From an uncultured Gemmiger sp. (GTDB lineage Bacteria; Bacillota; Clostridia; Oscillospirales; Ruminococcaceae), in NCBI GenBank assembly GCA_944388145.1, contig CALXHQ010000005.1, positions 62,001-126,000 on the forward strand: a DNA stretch of 64,000 nt. Reading direction: 5' to 3'. The translations under genes and the position numbers were made by a program. Below, piece by piece: positions 1 through 13,123 of the stretch (position 1 is the stretch's first letter; each line of letters opens with the position of its first letter). The notes beneath the pieces were generated by a model that saw only the letters and a list, made by a program, of their open reading frames with translations, had not been told where the DNA came from and did not search any database.

Positions 1-3874
<3,874 letters not shown>

Positions 3875-3890
3875 GAAAGGAGGTTCCGCC

Positions 3891-5369
3891 TTGAAAAATC
3901 AAGAAAAAGGATTTTGGTCCAGTCCGCTGGCCGCTTCCCTGGTAAAAGGCGACACGGTGCGCCTGCCCGAGATGCTGTTCGGCTATTTTATCGGTCCATT
4001 TGGCGCGCTGCTGGCCTCGGGCATCTACACCAGCATCCTGCAAAACTACTTTACCGACGTACTCAAGCTGGACCTGAACTTTTTGACCGGGCTCCAGCTG
4101 TTCTCCACCATCCTCATCGTGGCGGCTAACCTGATTGTGGGCCAGCTGATCGAGCGCACCCACTGTCTGGCCGGCAAGGCACGACCCTGGATTTTGCTCA
4201 GCGCGCTGACACTTTCGGTGGCGTCGGTGTTGATGTTCATTGTCCCCTTTGAGGGCGTGACCCGCATGGTCTGGATCGCCATTGCCTACAACCTGTTCTA
4301 TGCGGTGGCCTACCCCATCTACAACACCGCCAACTCCACGCTGATCCCCGTTTCCACCAGAAACTCCCAGCAGCGCAGTGCACTGGCCTCCTTCACCAAC
4401 GTGGCCGGTCTGGGCGTGATGGGGGTAGGTTCGATGATCTTCCCGATGCTGGTTTCCTTCGCCCTCAAGGAAGATCAGGGCCGCTGGTTCCTGGCCATGC
4501 TGGCGGTGGCCATCTTCACCGCGCTGACCGTGCTGCTGCAGTACAAGTTCACCCGGGAGCGCGTGACCGAGGAGCTGCAGGCTTCCGGCACGCCGGGCGC
4601 CGGCGGGCAGACCGGCCAGCACGCGGCCACCGCGCCGCTTGCCACCCAGCTGCAGGCCATTGCCTCGGAAAAATGGTGGTGGATCGTCATTCTGTTTTAC
4701 CTGTTTTTCCAATGGTCCGGCGCGATGAAGAACGGCTCGATGGCCTACTTCTGCAAGTGGGTCATGGACAACACCTTCTTCGGCTCGGCAGACGCCTGGG
4801 GCGCCTCCCAGTCGCTGCTGGCAGTGCTGGGCGCCATCCCCATGGCGGTGGCGGCGCTGTTTGTTGTGCCGCTGTCCAACCGGTTTTCCAAGCGTCTGGT
4901 CTGCATGGCGGGCATGCTGCTGGGCGCCGTGGGCGGCGTGATCGCCGGGCTGGGCAACGGCCAGATCGTCCCCGTGGCCATCGGCGTGGCGCTCAAATGC
5001 TTTGGCTCGGCCCCGGCCTGCTACCTGATCCTTGCCATGCTGGCCGATGTAATTGACCACATCGAGTACCGCCGCGGCATCCGCACGGACGGCTTGACCA
5101 TGAGCATTTACAGCTCGATTATGGTGGCGGGCACCCCCGTCTGCAACGCGATCTTCTCTGGTATCCTCAATGCGGTGGGATATAACCAGTCCGCCGACGT
5201 GGCGCTGGGCACCGCGGCACAGTCTGCCGCCGCGCAGAGCGCCATCACCATCAGCTATATCTGGGTCGAGACAGTCTGCTATGCGGTCTGCGCACTGTTG
5301 ATCCTGTTCTGGACTGTGGAGAAAAACCTGCCCGCCGAACAGGCAGAGATCGCCCGGCGCAAGGGCTGA
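3891..5369 (+). CDS. GPH-family sugar:cation symporter (MelB-like)
   Basis: A roughly 492-residue, 12-helix membrane protein of the glycoside-pentoside-hexuronide family, expected to import a glycoside with a cation. Family signals include the N-terminal EMLFGYFIGPFGALLASGI and the loop GKARPWILL. I chose the TTG at 3891 because AAAGGAGG (3876-3883) sits 7 bases upstream. An in-frame TTG at 3864 would overlap the lacZ-like gene and lacks a ribosome site. It directly follows two GH2 enzymes, so a beta-galactoside is the likely cargo (inference). A related symporter lies at 37881-39530. A strong hairpin terminator ends the unit. Confidence 0.85.
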   Translation: MKNQEKGFWSSPLAASLVKGDTVRLPEMLFGYFIGPFGALLASGIYTSILQNYFTDVLKLDLNFLTGLQLFSTILIVAANLIVGQLIERTHCLAGKARPWILLSALTLSVASVLMFIVPFEGVTRMVWIAIAYNLFYAVAYPIYNTANSTLIPVSTRNSQQRSALASFTNVAGLGVMGVGSMIFPMLVSFALKEDQGRWFLAMLAVAIFTALTVLLQYKFTRERVTEELQASGTPGAGGQTGQHAATAPLATQLQAIASEKWWWIVILFYLFFQWSGAMKNGSMAYFCKWVMDNTFFGSADAWGASQSLLAVLGAIPMAVAALFVVPLSNRFSKRLVCMAGMLLGAVGGVIAGLGNGQIVPVAIGVALKCFGSAPACYLILAMLADVIDHIEYRRGIRTDGLTMSIYSSIMVAGTPVCNAIFSGILNAVGYNQSADVALGTAAQSAAAQSAITISYIWVETVCYAVCALLILFWTVEKNLPAEQAEIARRKG

Positions 5370-5440
5370 TTGCCGCCCCGGCCCCTGCGGGGAAGCCGCG
5401 GACGTGCCTTTGTTTTTCCCCGGAAAGAGTCCCGCACAAC

Positions 5441-5490
5441 AAAAAAGCGCCAGCTGGCTTTTGCTACGGCCAGCCGGCGCTTTTGGTTTG
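5441..5490. terminator. Bidirectional intrinsic terminator
   Basis: A 16-base inverted repeat (5443-5458 with 5469-5484, one wobble pair) is flanked by A-runs on the left and T-rich sequence on the right. It sits between two convergent units, the beta-galactosidase operon (+) and the sucrose operon (-), and can end both. Confidence 0.85.
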
Positions 5491-5510
5491 TCATGCAGGG
5501 TGGGGTGTGC

Positions 5511-7298
5511 TCAGATCATCTTTGCCTCATAGGGCGCAAGGGTAACGGCGGCCTCCAGGCCCAAGGTTTCCGGGCTGTCCAGGCGGACGGTCTGGGGCTG
5601 TTCGCTGAAGTTGAACAGCCCCACCAGGCGCTGGCCGCCGCAGCGGCGGACCATGGCCAGCACGGCGGGGTTATCCCCGCCCCAGGTGGTCACCGCAGCG
5701 TCGGGGGCAAAGCAGGCATGGGCGCGCAGTTTGCGCAATTCGGTCAGCCCCTGCCAGATGCGGTTTTGCAGGGTTCCCGGACGGCGGCGCAGGGCAGCTT
5801 TGTGCCAGTTGAACGCTGTGCGGTGCAGGTTGCGGCTGTCATCCGCACGGTCAGGATCGTCGTGATAGTCCCAGCCGTTGAGCTGACCGATCTCGTCACC
5901 GCTGTTCAGCATCAGGAACCCCTTGCAGAAGGACGCCGCGCTGTGCAGCAGCAAAATGCGTTTGATGGCCAGATCCATCGCTGCGGCGTCCTTTTGCTCC
6001 AGCGCCGCCTCCACACCGCACAGGCTGGCCGCGGTACCGCAGGTGCGGGCATCGCCGGTGATGGGATCGTAATTATACAATTCACCTCTGGCCCAGCTGC
6101 CGGGGAACTCACCATCATAAAAGCGGTAGAGATACTCCTTGTGCCGCTGCGGATCAATGCCCAGGCGGCGTTCCTCGTCCTCATCCAGGCCCCAGCCGAT
6201 GTCGTCGTGGCAGCGCAGATAGTTCACAAACCAGCAGTGCTCCGGCAGGGCGTCCAGCTCATCCAGCTGGGCTTTGAGCAGGCGGGTATCCCGCGCGGCC
6301 AGCGCGCTCCACAGGTTGACCATCACCGAGACATTGTAGAGCATGTGGCATTCCGGCTTTTCCGGTGTGCCATAGTAGGCTGCCAACTCCCGCGGGGCCA
6401 TGACCACCTCGCCTTTCAGGATTACCGCCGGGCAAACGCATTCCAGGATCATGCGCACCATCCGCACAATGGTGTGCACCTGGGGCAGGTTGCGGCAGGT
6501 GGTGCCCAGGGTTTTCCAGATATAGGGCACCGCATCAATGCGCAGCACCTCCACCCCCAGGTTGGCCAGGTGCAGCATACTTTTGACCATCGCCACCAGT
6601 ACCGCCGGGTTACGGTAGTTGAGGTCCCATTGATAGGGGTGGAAGGTGGTCAGCACCCAACGCTGCATCTCCTGGTTCCAGGTGAAATTGCCGGGGGCAG
6701 TGCCGGGAAACACCTGGGGCATCGTCTGTTCAAACTGGTCCGGGATGGTCCGGTCCGGGTAGCAGCAGTAATACGCCTGATACACCGGGTCCCCGGCCTT
6801 GGCACGCATCGCCCAGCGGTGGGTGTCGGCGGTGTGATTCATCACAAAGTCCAGGCACAGGCTGATACCGGCCGCCCGCAGTTTGCCTGTCAGGTCGGCC
6901 AGGTCCCGGTTGGTACCCAGGGCCGGGTCCACCGTGTCGAAGTCCTCCACCGCATAGCCGCCGTCGTTGTGGGGGTGGGGCATTTGCAGCAGCGGCATCA
7001 GGTGCAGGTAGGTGATATTCTGTTCCTGCAGGTACGGCAGCTTTTGGGCCAGCTTTTTCAGGTTGCCGGCAAACAGATTGGTGTACATCGTCATACCCTG
7101 CATGGAGCCGCGGCGATACCAGTCAGGGTCAGCCTCCCGGGCGGCGTCCAGCGCTTTCAGCTCAGCACTGCGCGCGGCAAAGGCGGCAGCCATTTCGGCT
7201 TCCAGCGTGTTCAGTGCGGCGCGGTCATTGTACAGTTCCATGAACAGCCATTCCAGCTCGTCCCTGTGGCGGTTCAGGCGGTTCTCCCATTCTTCCAT
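5511..7298 (-). CDS. Amylosucrase, GH13
   Basis: A 595-residue GH13 enzyme of the amylosucrase type, which splits sucrose, releases fructose and transfers glucose to a growing alpha-1,4-glucan (or to water). The protein follows the known amylosucrase layout: helical N-terminus, then a barrel with YLHLMPLLQ, DGGYAV, DFVMNH, the nucleophile in LRIDAVPYIWK (Asp255), the acid/base in KGEVV (Glu297) and the third acid in CHDDIGW (Asp365), then a C-terminal beta domain. The ATG at 7298 has GGAGGAAG upstream; the longer open frame to 7451 overlaps the GH32 gene. It is last in the sucrose operon. Sucrose phosphorylase is less likely because the FxWDLNY and HDDIGW motifs are amylosucrase-like. Confidence 0.9.
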   Translation of the reverse strand: MEEWENRLNRHRDELEWLFMELYNDRAALNTLEAEMAAAFAARSAELKALDAAREADPDWYRRGSMQGMTMYTNLFAGNLKKLAQKLPYLQEQNITYLHLMPLLQMPHPHNDGGYAVEDFDTVDPALGTNRDLADLTGKLRAAGISLCLDFVMNHTADTHRWAMRAKAGDPVYQAYYCCYPDRTIPDQFEQTMPQVFPGTAPGNFTWNQEMQRWVLTTFHPYQWDLNYRNPAVLVAMVKSMLHLANLGVEVLRIDAVPYIWKTLGTTCRNLPQVHTIVRMVRMILECVCPAVILKGEVVMAPRELAAYYGTPEKPECHMLYNVSVMVNLWSALAARDTRLLKAQLDELDALPEHCWFVNYLRCHDDIGWGLDEDEERRLGIDPQRHKEYLYRFYDGEFPGSWARGELYNYDPITGDARTCGTAASLCGVEAALEQKDAAAMDLAIKRILLLHSAASFCKGFLMLNSGDEIGQLNGWDYHDDPDRADDSRNLHRTAFNWHKAALRRRPGTLQNRIWQGLTELRKLRAHACFAPDAAVTTWGGDNPAVLAMVRRCGGQRLVGLFNFSEQPQTVRLDSPETLGLEAAVTLAPYEAKMI

Positions 7299-7314
7299 CG
7301 CGCTTCCTCCCCGA

Positions 7315-8796
7315 TCACTCCAGGCGATATTGCACAACATCCAGCCGCACCGGTGCCCCCTCAGCCTGGAAGGTGATGCCCTTGGCTTCCAGCGGCGTAT
7401 CCAGCACAGCCGAGAGCACCCGCTCACCATTGTTGACAAACAGCTCCGCACTATCCTGGTCCAGGATCAGGCGCAGTGTCAGCTTGCCCGCCTGGGGTAC
7501 CGCCTTGATATGGCGGGTATGGGGAGCATCACGGCGGCTGCCGCCGTGGCTGCGGTCAAACGCCAGCTCGCCGCGGTCCAGATCACAGCGGATCTCATTG
7601 AACAGCATCGTACTCTTGGCAAACCGAATGGTGAAGCGGCGGCAGTCGGGGCTGGCAGCCGCATCCACCACCACGGTCAGATCGAGGCTTCGGCCATGGA
7701 TTCCCGGCAGCTCGGAGGGTTCGGACACCGTCACGCCGGTCAGTTCCGTTTTGTCCCGCCACAGCGTCTCAATCTCCCGCACCGGGCACTGATACAGGCG
7801 GCCGCTGCGCACATGCAGTTCCCGCGGCAGGCTCATCCGGCCAAACCAGGGCTTGGGGTGCGGGGCTGTGTTGGCGGTGGCCCAGCTTTGCATCCAGCCC
7901 ACCAGAATGCGCCGGCCATCGGGAGCCTGCGTGGTCTGGGGGGCGTAAAAATCAAGGCCGTAATCGACAGCCTGGGCCTTCTGGCGGGCAAAGGCGTGGG
8001 TGACAGGGTCGTAGCGGCCCAGCAGGGCGACGGTACCGTCGCCGGCATGGAACTCGCTGTCCGGGGTTGCGCGCATCTCCTGTGGGCTGACCAGCAGCAC
8101 CTGGACACCGTCCAAGGCAAAGAAATCGGGGCATTCCCACATTTTGCCCAGCGCATCGTGGCTGGAATCCAGCACGCTCACATACCGCCAGGCATGGCCG
8201 TCGAGGCTTTCAAACAGCAGGATCGTCCCCTGTTCCGTCTGGTGGCGGGCTGCGGCCACGCAGTAGTATTTGCCGTTTTCCGTCCAGATCTTGGGATCGC
8301 GGAAGTCAACTGCGCAGTAGCCTTCGGGCAGCATGGTGGTAGGGATGACCGGGTTGGCTTCGTCTTTTGTGAAGTTGTACCCGTCACCAACGGCCACGCA
8401 CTGGGCCTGCTGCTCCTTGTGGCCGGTGGCGGCGGGCTGCACGCCGGTGTAAAGCAGCAGCAGGCGGCCGTCGGGCAGGGGCACGGCGCTGCCGGAAAAG
8501 CACCCCGCCGCATCGGCCGCGGTGTCCGGGGCCAGGGCGCAGGGCTGATAGTCCCAGTGAAGCAGATCGGTGCTGACGGCGTGGCCCCAGTGCATGGGGC
8601 CCCAGACAGTGTTGTAGGGATAGTACTGATAGAACAGATGGTAACAGCCATTGTAATAGCAGAACCCGTTGGGGTCATTCATCCAGCCCACCAGCGGCGT
8701 CAGGTGGAAACCCGGGCGGCAGCTGGCGGGGATCTTGGCGGCCTCCCGCCGTTCAAAATCGCGGGCAGTCTCCAGTTTACTCATAGTGTGAGGCAT
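7315..8796 (-). CDS. Beta-fructosidase / sucrose(-6-phosphate) hydrolase, GH32
   Basis: A 493-residue GH32 enzyme that hydrolyses beta-fructofuranosyl bonds in sucrose or short fructans. The five-bladed propeller motifs are present: GWMNDPNG (nucleophile Asp41), VDFRDPK (Arg166-Asp167) and WECPDFF (acid/base Glu221), followed by a C-terminal beta-sandwich. There is no signal peptide, so it acts inside the cell. The ATG at 8796 follows AAAGGA at good spacing; a second in-frame ATG lies at 8784. The amylosucrase gene follows after 16 bases. Whether it prefers sucrose, sucrose-6-phosphate or oligofructose cannot be read from the sequence. No PTS gene is nearby, which favours unphosphorylated substrate. 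Confidence 0.92.
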   Translation of the reverse strand: MPHTMSKLETARDFERREAAKIPASCRPGFHLTPLVGWMNDPNGFCYYNGCYHLFYQYYPYNTVWGPMHWGHAVSTDLLHWDYQPCALAPDTAADAAGCFSGSAVPLPDGRLLLLYTGVQPAATGHKEQQAQCVAVGDGYNFTKDEANPVIPTTMLPEGYCAVDFRDPKIWTENGKYYCVAAARHQTEQGTILLFESLDGHAWRYVSVLDSSHDALGKMWECPDFFALDGVQVLLVSPQEMRATPDSEFHAGDGTVALLGRYDPVTHAFARQKAQAVDYGLDFYAPQTTQAPDGRRILVGWMQSWATANTAPHPKPWFGRMSLPRELHVRSGRLYQCPVREIETLWRDKTELTGVTVSEPSELPGIHGRSLDLTVVVDAAASPDCRRFTIRFAKSTMLFNEIRCDLDRGELAFDRSHGGSRRDAPHTRHIKAVPQAGKLTLRLILDQDSAELFVNNGERVLSAVLDTPLEAKGITFQAEGAPVRLDVVQYRLE

Positions 8797-8851
8797 AGGG
8801 GATGGTCCTTTCTGTGCGGCCGGTGTGCGGCCTTGCGATTTGCATACCAGA

Positions 8852-8881
8852 AAGGCCAGCGCCCCACAGGACGCTGGCCTT
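8852..8881 (-). terminator. Hairpin between binding-protein gene and GH32 gene
   Basis: A perfect 10-base stem (8852-8861 with 8872-8881) with a 10-base loop. On the minus strand it is followed by CTTTCTGG, a weak U-tract. It probably lowers read-through from the transporter genes into the enzyme genes rather than ending transcription fully. Confidence 0.6.
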
Positions 8882-8897
8882 AACAATGAAACGGCGT

Positions 8898-10601
8898 TTA
8901 TTCAGCGCTCTCAGCGGTGGCAGCCGGTGCGGTGTTTTCCTCCGCGCCCGCGGTTTCCACATAGCGGTCGTAGGCGGCCTGGTAGACTTCCAGCAGATCG
9001 TTCATGCCGTAGCTGTTCAAGTCGTCTTTGTAGGCTTCCCAGGATTCATCGGTGATGCCGCCATCGCGCAGCCAAGTTGCCTCTTTCTGCGCCACATATT
9101 GCTCGAAGCTCGTGCGGTACTGGTCGATGATGTCCAGCTCATCGCTGGTAAAAACGCAGTCAACGGGGTAGCAGGTGGTGTCCTTTACGTAAGGCATCCA
9201 GTAGTCATACAGATCGTTCAGGCGTTCCTGGGCACGGGGCTCCATCTCAAAGGTGGTGCGGTAGTAGTCGGAGAGGATCAGCTTCGGACCGGAGACTTCC
9301 CACTCGCCCTTCAGCTCGCCGGCGCTCTTGCCGAACTGAGCCTCGGCTTCCTCGTCGCTGATACTCTGCCACAGACCGTTCGAGTCCTGCTCGGTGAAGT
9401 AGGTGCCGATGGGGCCGTACTGCAGCTGCATGACGTTTTCAGGGTCATACCACTGGTCGTAGAACTTCAACAGATTGATGGGGCTTTCACAGGCGGAAGT
9501 AATGCTCAAGTTGCCGGAGTTGATGCCGCCGCCGTCACGGACAGTGACGTTATGGGTGCCGTCGGGGCCATCCAGAATTGGCAGGAACACATAGTCGTCG
9601 GAATGGTCGCCCATGAGCTCCTCAATGTACCACCAGGTAGCCACGCCCACGCGGCCCTGGCTGCACTTGGCCATATACTGGGTGTCATCCTGGCTGAACA
9701 CTTCCTGGTCGATCAGGCCCTCAGTGAACCAGTCGTGGAAGTATTCCAGTGCAACGCGGTAGTTATCGTCATCACAGACGAAGTTGACCTTGCCATCGGG
9801 CTGAAGCAGCAGGTCCATGCAAACGTCGTTGGTCCAGTTGGTGAAGCCGAAACCGGCGTAGTAGATGTTCTGGCCCCAGCACCACTGGTCAATGCCGAAG
9901 GACATGGGGATGGTGGACCCCGGGTCATTGCCGTACATGGTGGCCATATCGCTTTCCTTGAAGGCCACCAGAGCATCGTGCAGTTCATCCAGCGTGGTGG
10001 GTACTTCCAGGCCCAGCTCATCCAGCCAGGTCTTGTTGATCATAGAATACTAGGGGATGGTGTAGATGTTGTAGTCCTCCGGCTTGCCGATACCGGCGGT
10101 GCCCATCTGTTCCCCGGCGGGCAGGCCGTAGATGCAGCCGTCGTCCATGGTGATGGCGGCGCGGATGTCGGGGTGCTCCTCCAGGATCTTGGTCAGGTTG
10201 GGCATGTATTCCTCGGTGATGTAGGGGGTCAGGTCGATGAACACGCCATCCTCGCCGTTTTTGGTCAGATCGTAGTTGGAAAAGCCGACCGCATTGAAGG
10301 CATCGGGCAGGTCGTTGCCGGCAATCCGGATGTTGACCTGTTCCGACAGGGAATCGCTCATCGTCTCCCAGGTGATGGAGATGCCGGCATTTTCGGCCAT
10401 CTCGTTGAGGACCGGGTTGTCATCGTAGCCGCCGGACAGCGCCGAGATGCCGCTGATGATGTTGAATTCGGTCTGGTCGGTGTTGGTGTTGGCCACGCCA
10501 GGTTCAGTCCGGTTGGCGTTGCCACCGCCGCAGCCAGCCAGACTGGCGGCGAGGGAAGCCGTCAGGGTCAGTGCGCCGATGCGCTTGGCGAGTTTTTTCA
10601 T
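8898..10601 (-). pseudogene. CUT1 sugar-binding lipoprotein interrupted by an in-frame TAG
   Basis: One reading frame encodes a family-1 extracellular solute-binding lipoprotein of 567 codons, with a signal peptide and lipobox SLAGC (Cys24). An in-frame TAG at 10050-10052 (codon 184) interrupts it. The halves join without a frame change: upstream ends ...YNIYTIP, downstream resumes YSMINKTWLDELGLEVP, a conserved stretch of this family. AAAGGAGA precedes the ATG at 10601. Its neighbours are two permeases upstream and GH32/amylosucrase downstream, so the intended ligand is probably sucrose or a fructoside. Explanations are a recent nonsense mutation (CAG or TGG to TAG), a sequence error, or read-through. 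A downstream restart would give an unexported fragment. Confidence 0.82.
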
Positions 10602-10639
10602 GGTGGTTCTCCTTTTCTGTTTTGTTGCATAAAGCCTTG

Positions 10640-10826
10640 AGGAATTGGGTCGGCGGGGAGAAGGATTTCCGGCAGCACGCTTGGCTGCTTGCTGCCGGAA
10701 GGCAGCTGCCCGGCTCTCTTGCGGTGCCCGAATCGCACGGCGTATGCTGAAGCATACTTGTGCTCTTCGACCGCTGCGCCTAAAATTTCTCCCTGTTTCC
10801 GCCGCAGGCGGCGGTCGAAATTTTAG
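10640..10826. other. Hairpin-rich intercistronic spacer
   Basis: The 221-base gap between permease and binding-protein genes holds three perfect inverted repeats. They are 10667-10677 with 10690-10700 (11 bases), TATGCT-GA-AGCATA at 10743-10756, and 10790-10799 with 10817-10826 (10 bases, enclosing a GC-rich inner hairpin and reaching the permease stop). No coding frame was seen. Such spacers often protect or process the mRNA so that the binding protein is made in excess; that role is inferred. Confidence 0.5.
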
Positions 10827-11736
10827 CCCTTCACGGCGCCGGCCATGAAGCCTTGTTCAAAGTACTTCTGTACGAAGGGGTAGATGATAAGCATGGGTGC
10901 GGCCGCCACAATGATGGAGCCAAACTTGATGGACTCGGTCAATTTATTCAGCTCGGCGTAGCCGCCGGAGATCATGCTGGCCTGGCTGGCCGAGGTTTCG
11001 CTGGCAATCAGGATGTTGCGCAGCACCAGCGGCAGCGGGGCGCGGCCTTCGCCGGTCATGTAGATCAATGCGGTAAACCAATCGTTCCAGTAGGCCACCA
11101 TGCTGAACACGACCATAACGGCCATGATCGGGCGGCTCAGCGGGATGATAATGTTCCAGAAGATCCGCAGTTTGGACGCGCCGTCAATCTCGGCCGCCTC
11201 CTTCAGCTCCTTGGGGATGCTTGTCTCGAAATAGTTGCGGGCAATGATCATGTTGGACACTGCAACGCCGCCGGGAAGGAACATGGCGAAGATGGTGTTG
11301 ATCAGGCCAGTGTCCCTTACGATCAAGTAGGTGGGGATCAGGCCACCGCCAAAGTACATGGTGATGACAAAGAAAACGTTGAAGACTTGCGCCCGGGCAG
11401 ATCCGGGTTGGACAGCGGGTAGGCGGTAATGTAGATCATCACCACCGAGAAGATGGTGCCCACCACTGTGTACTTGATGCTGTTCCAGTAGCCGACCAGG
11501 ATGCTGTCATCCGAAAAGACCGCCTTGTAGCCATCCAGCGTGAACTGGCTGGGCAGCAGGAAAGTCTTGCCGGCGTAAACGTCGTAGGGGTCGGAGAAGG
11601 ATGCCACCAGGATATAGTACAGCGGGTAGGCCACCAACAGCATGATGACCACGCTCAACACCACCAGGATGATATCGCTCGCTTTGTCAGAGAGGCCGCC
11701 GGGTTTCTTGCCCAAAGCCTTGGTATTTGCAGACAT
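10823..11736 (-). pseudogene. CUT1 ABC permease (LplC/MalG type) with a one-base deletion
   Basis: Two overlapping frames make one permease. The first part (start ATG 11736, strong AAGGAGG) encodes the N-terminus to ITAYPLSNPDLPGRK. The rest, in another frame, encodes MYFGGGLIPTYLI and the EAA loop (EAAEIDGASKLRIFW) to the end. Losing one base near 11385 explains the break: adding a G after AAG restores K-V-F-N-V-F-F, as expected for this family. As written, translation runs out of frame after about 115 residues, and five or so transmembrane helices are lost. It lies between the partner permease and the amber-containing binding protein of the same importer. Confidence 0.82.
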
Positions 11737-11748
11737 CAAACCCCCTCC

Positions 11749-12726
11749 TTACACAAACTGCACGTCGCTTGCCTTCTTGGCAATGCGGCTGACAATGATA
11801 AGCAATATGATATTGACTGCTTTGTTGAACAAGCCGATTGCCGTTGTGTAACTGTACTGGGTTCTCTGAATACCTTGTTCGTACACATAGACTGCGATAA
11901 TGTCACTGGTCTCAATGTTCAGATCAGTCTGCAGCAGAAAAACTTTTTCGAAGCCGACGTTCATCAGGTTGCTGGCGCTGAGGATCAGCTGCAGCACCGC
12001 CATGGGCACCAAAGCCGGCAGGTCGATGTGCAAAATGCGCTGGAACACCGAGGCGCCGTCCACCTTGGCAGCCTCATACAGCGAGGTGTCCACACTGGAC
12101 AGGGTGGCCAGATAGATGATGGTACCCCAGCCAGCCTCCTGCCAGATGCCGCTGGCCACATAGATGGTTCGGAACATGGAACTTTGGTTGAGGAAGTCGA
12201 TGCTAGTACCGAAGATCAGGTTGATCAAGCCGCCGGAAGGGCTCAGGAAGATGCGAAGCATGCCGCAGATGATCATGGTGGAGATGAAGTGCGGGGCGTA
12301 CAGCACCGTCTGCACCACGCGCTTGAGTTTGTGGAAACGCAGCTGGTTGAGCGCCAGGGCCAGGATGATCGGCACCGGGAAGCTCCACAGCAGGCTGTAC
12401 AGGCTCAGCAGAACGGTGTTCTTGATCATACGCCAGCAGTTTGGCGAGGAGAAGAACCGCTCGAACCACTTCAGGCCAACCCACTTGCTGCCTGTGATTC
12501 CGCCGCTGGGCGTGAAATCGCGGAAGGCGATCTGGATGCCGTACATCGGCCCGTACTTGTAAATGATGGTGATTAGGACCGGGATTAGCAGCAAAAGATA
12601 CAGCTGCCAATTTTCTTTCAGCCGCGTTTTCAGCGGCTTGCGGTGGGCGGGCACCAGTGCAGGCTCTTTCTTTTTTGAGAAGAGTGTCCGCTTTTGTGCC
12701 TTGGCCGCCGCGGAAGTGCTACTCAT
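11749..12726 (-). CDS. CUT1 ABC transporter permease (LplB/UgpA type)
   Basis: A 325-residue inner-membrane permease, first gene of the sucrose/fructoside import operon. It has a charged N-terminal tail, six predicted helices and the EAA loop EAAKVDGASVFQRILHIDLP that contacts the ATPase. The ATG at 12726 follows GAAGGAGGTAATCGC. No ATP-binding subunit is encoded nearby, as is usual for Firmicute CUT1 importers that share an MsmK-like ATPase. The frame is intact, unlike its partner permease and binding protein, so the importer as sequenced is probably not functional. Confidence 0.9.
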   Translation of the reverse strand: MSSTSAAAKAQKRTLFSKKKEPALVPAHRKPLKTRLKENWQLYLLLLIPVLITIIYKYGPMYGIQIAFRDFTPSGGITGSKWVGLKWFERFFSSPNCWRMIKNTVLLSLYSLLWSFPVPIILALALNQLRFHKLKRVVQTVLYAPHFISTMIICGMLRIFLSPSGGLINLIFGTSIDFLNQSSMFRTIYVASGIWQEAGWGTIIYLATLSSVDTSLYEAAKVDGASVFQRILHIDLPALVPMAVLQLILSASNLMNVGFEKVFLLQTDLNIETSDIIAVYVYEQGIQRTQYSYTTAIGLFNKAVNIILLIIVSRIAKKASDVQFV

Positions 12727-12789
12727 GCGATTACCTCCTTCATGTATCAATGGGTGTGTGGCGGCACGCTGAAACAGTTCGCAAATTAT

Positions 12790-12803
12790 GTGAATCGTTT
12801 CAC
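12790..12803. promoter_or_regulatory. LacI-type operator for the import operon
   Basis: GTGAATCGTTTCAC is a near-perfect palindrome lying 16-29 bases past the -10 box of the minus-strand promoter, in the transcribed leader. It shares GTGAA/TTTCAC half-sites with the other palindromes in this gap. The adjacent LacI regulator is the likely binder (inference). Confidence 0.65.
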
Positions 12804-12818
12804 GCTATCTGTGAACTA

Positions 12819-12847
12819 AAAATAGCATGTTTGGGGGCTCACGTCAA
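12819..12847 (-). promoter_or_regulatory. Sigma-70 promoter of the sucrose import/hydrolysis operon
   Basis: On the minus strand, TTGACG (12842-12847) and TATTTT (12819-12824) are separated by 17 bases. It reads into the permease gene at 12726, with the operator just downstream. Confidence 0.75.
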
Positions 12848-12946
12848 GAAAAATTCACAATTTTCCGGTGCTCAATCGGCTTTTTGGCTATTTTTACAAA
12901 GAATGTGGCCGAAATTTAGTTAAAACAGCGAAACCCCATTCTCATG

Positions 12947-12975
12947 TTTTCACGCATTTTTTCGTGAAATTTCAC
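12947..12975. promoter_or_regulatory. Clustered operator half-sites, central
   Basis: TTTCACG (12948-12954) and CGTGAAA (12963-12969) form an inverted repeat, and GTGAAATTTCAC (12964-12975) is a perfect 12-base palindrome. They lie between the two divergent promoters, a position that would suit looping or cooperative repression. Confidence 0.6.
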
Positions 12976-12996
12976 TGCTACATTTCATAAATCATA

Positions 12997-13025
12997 TTGA
13001 TTTTCGCGTGAAATCATGCTACAAT
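12997..13025 (+). promoter_or_regulatory. Promoter of the LacI regulator gene with embedded operator
   Basis: TTGATT (12997-13002), a 17-base spacer and TACAAT (13020-13025). The palindrome TTTCGCGTGAAA (13002-13013) fills the spacer, so the regulator probably represses its own gene. Confidence 0.75.
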
Positions 13026-13123
13026 ATATTCAAATCAATGTGGCAGCCAAAGCCCCCGCCTCTCCGCGTTTGCATGTCAAAGAGGGGGATGCCATAACTC
13101 TAAATGAAAGGAAGGAGCCTCCT

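Noticed and set aside
10050-10052. Pyrrolysine at the in-frame TAG
   Set aside because: No pyl gene or methylamine methyltransferase is in the window, and a sugar-binding lipoprotein is not a known pyrrolysine protein. Mutation or error is simpler.
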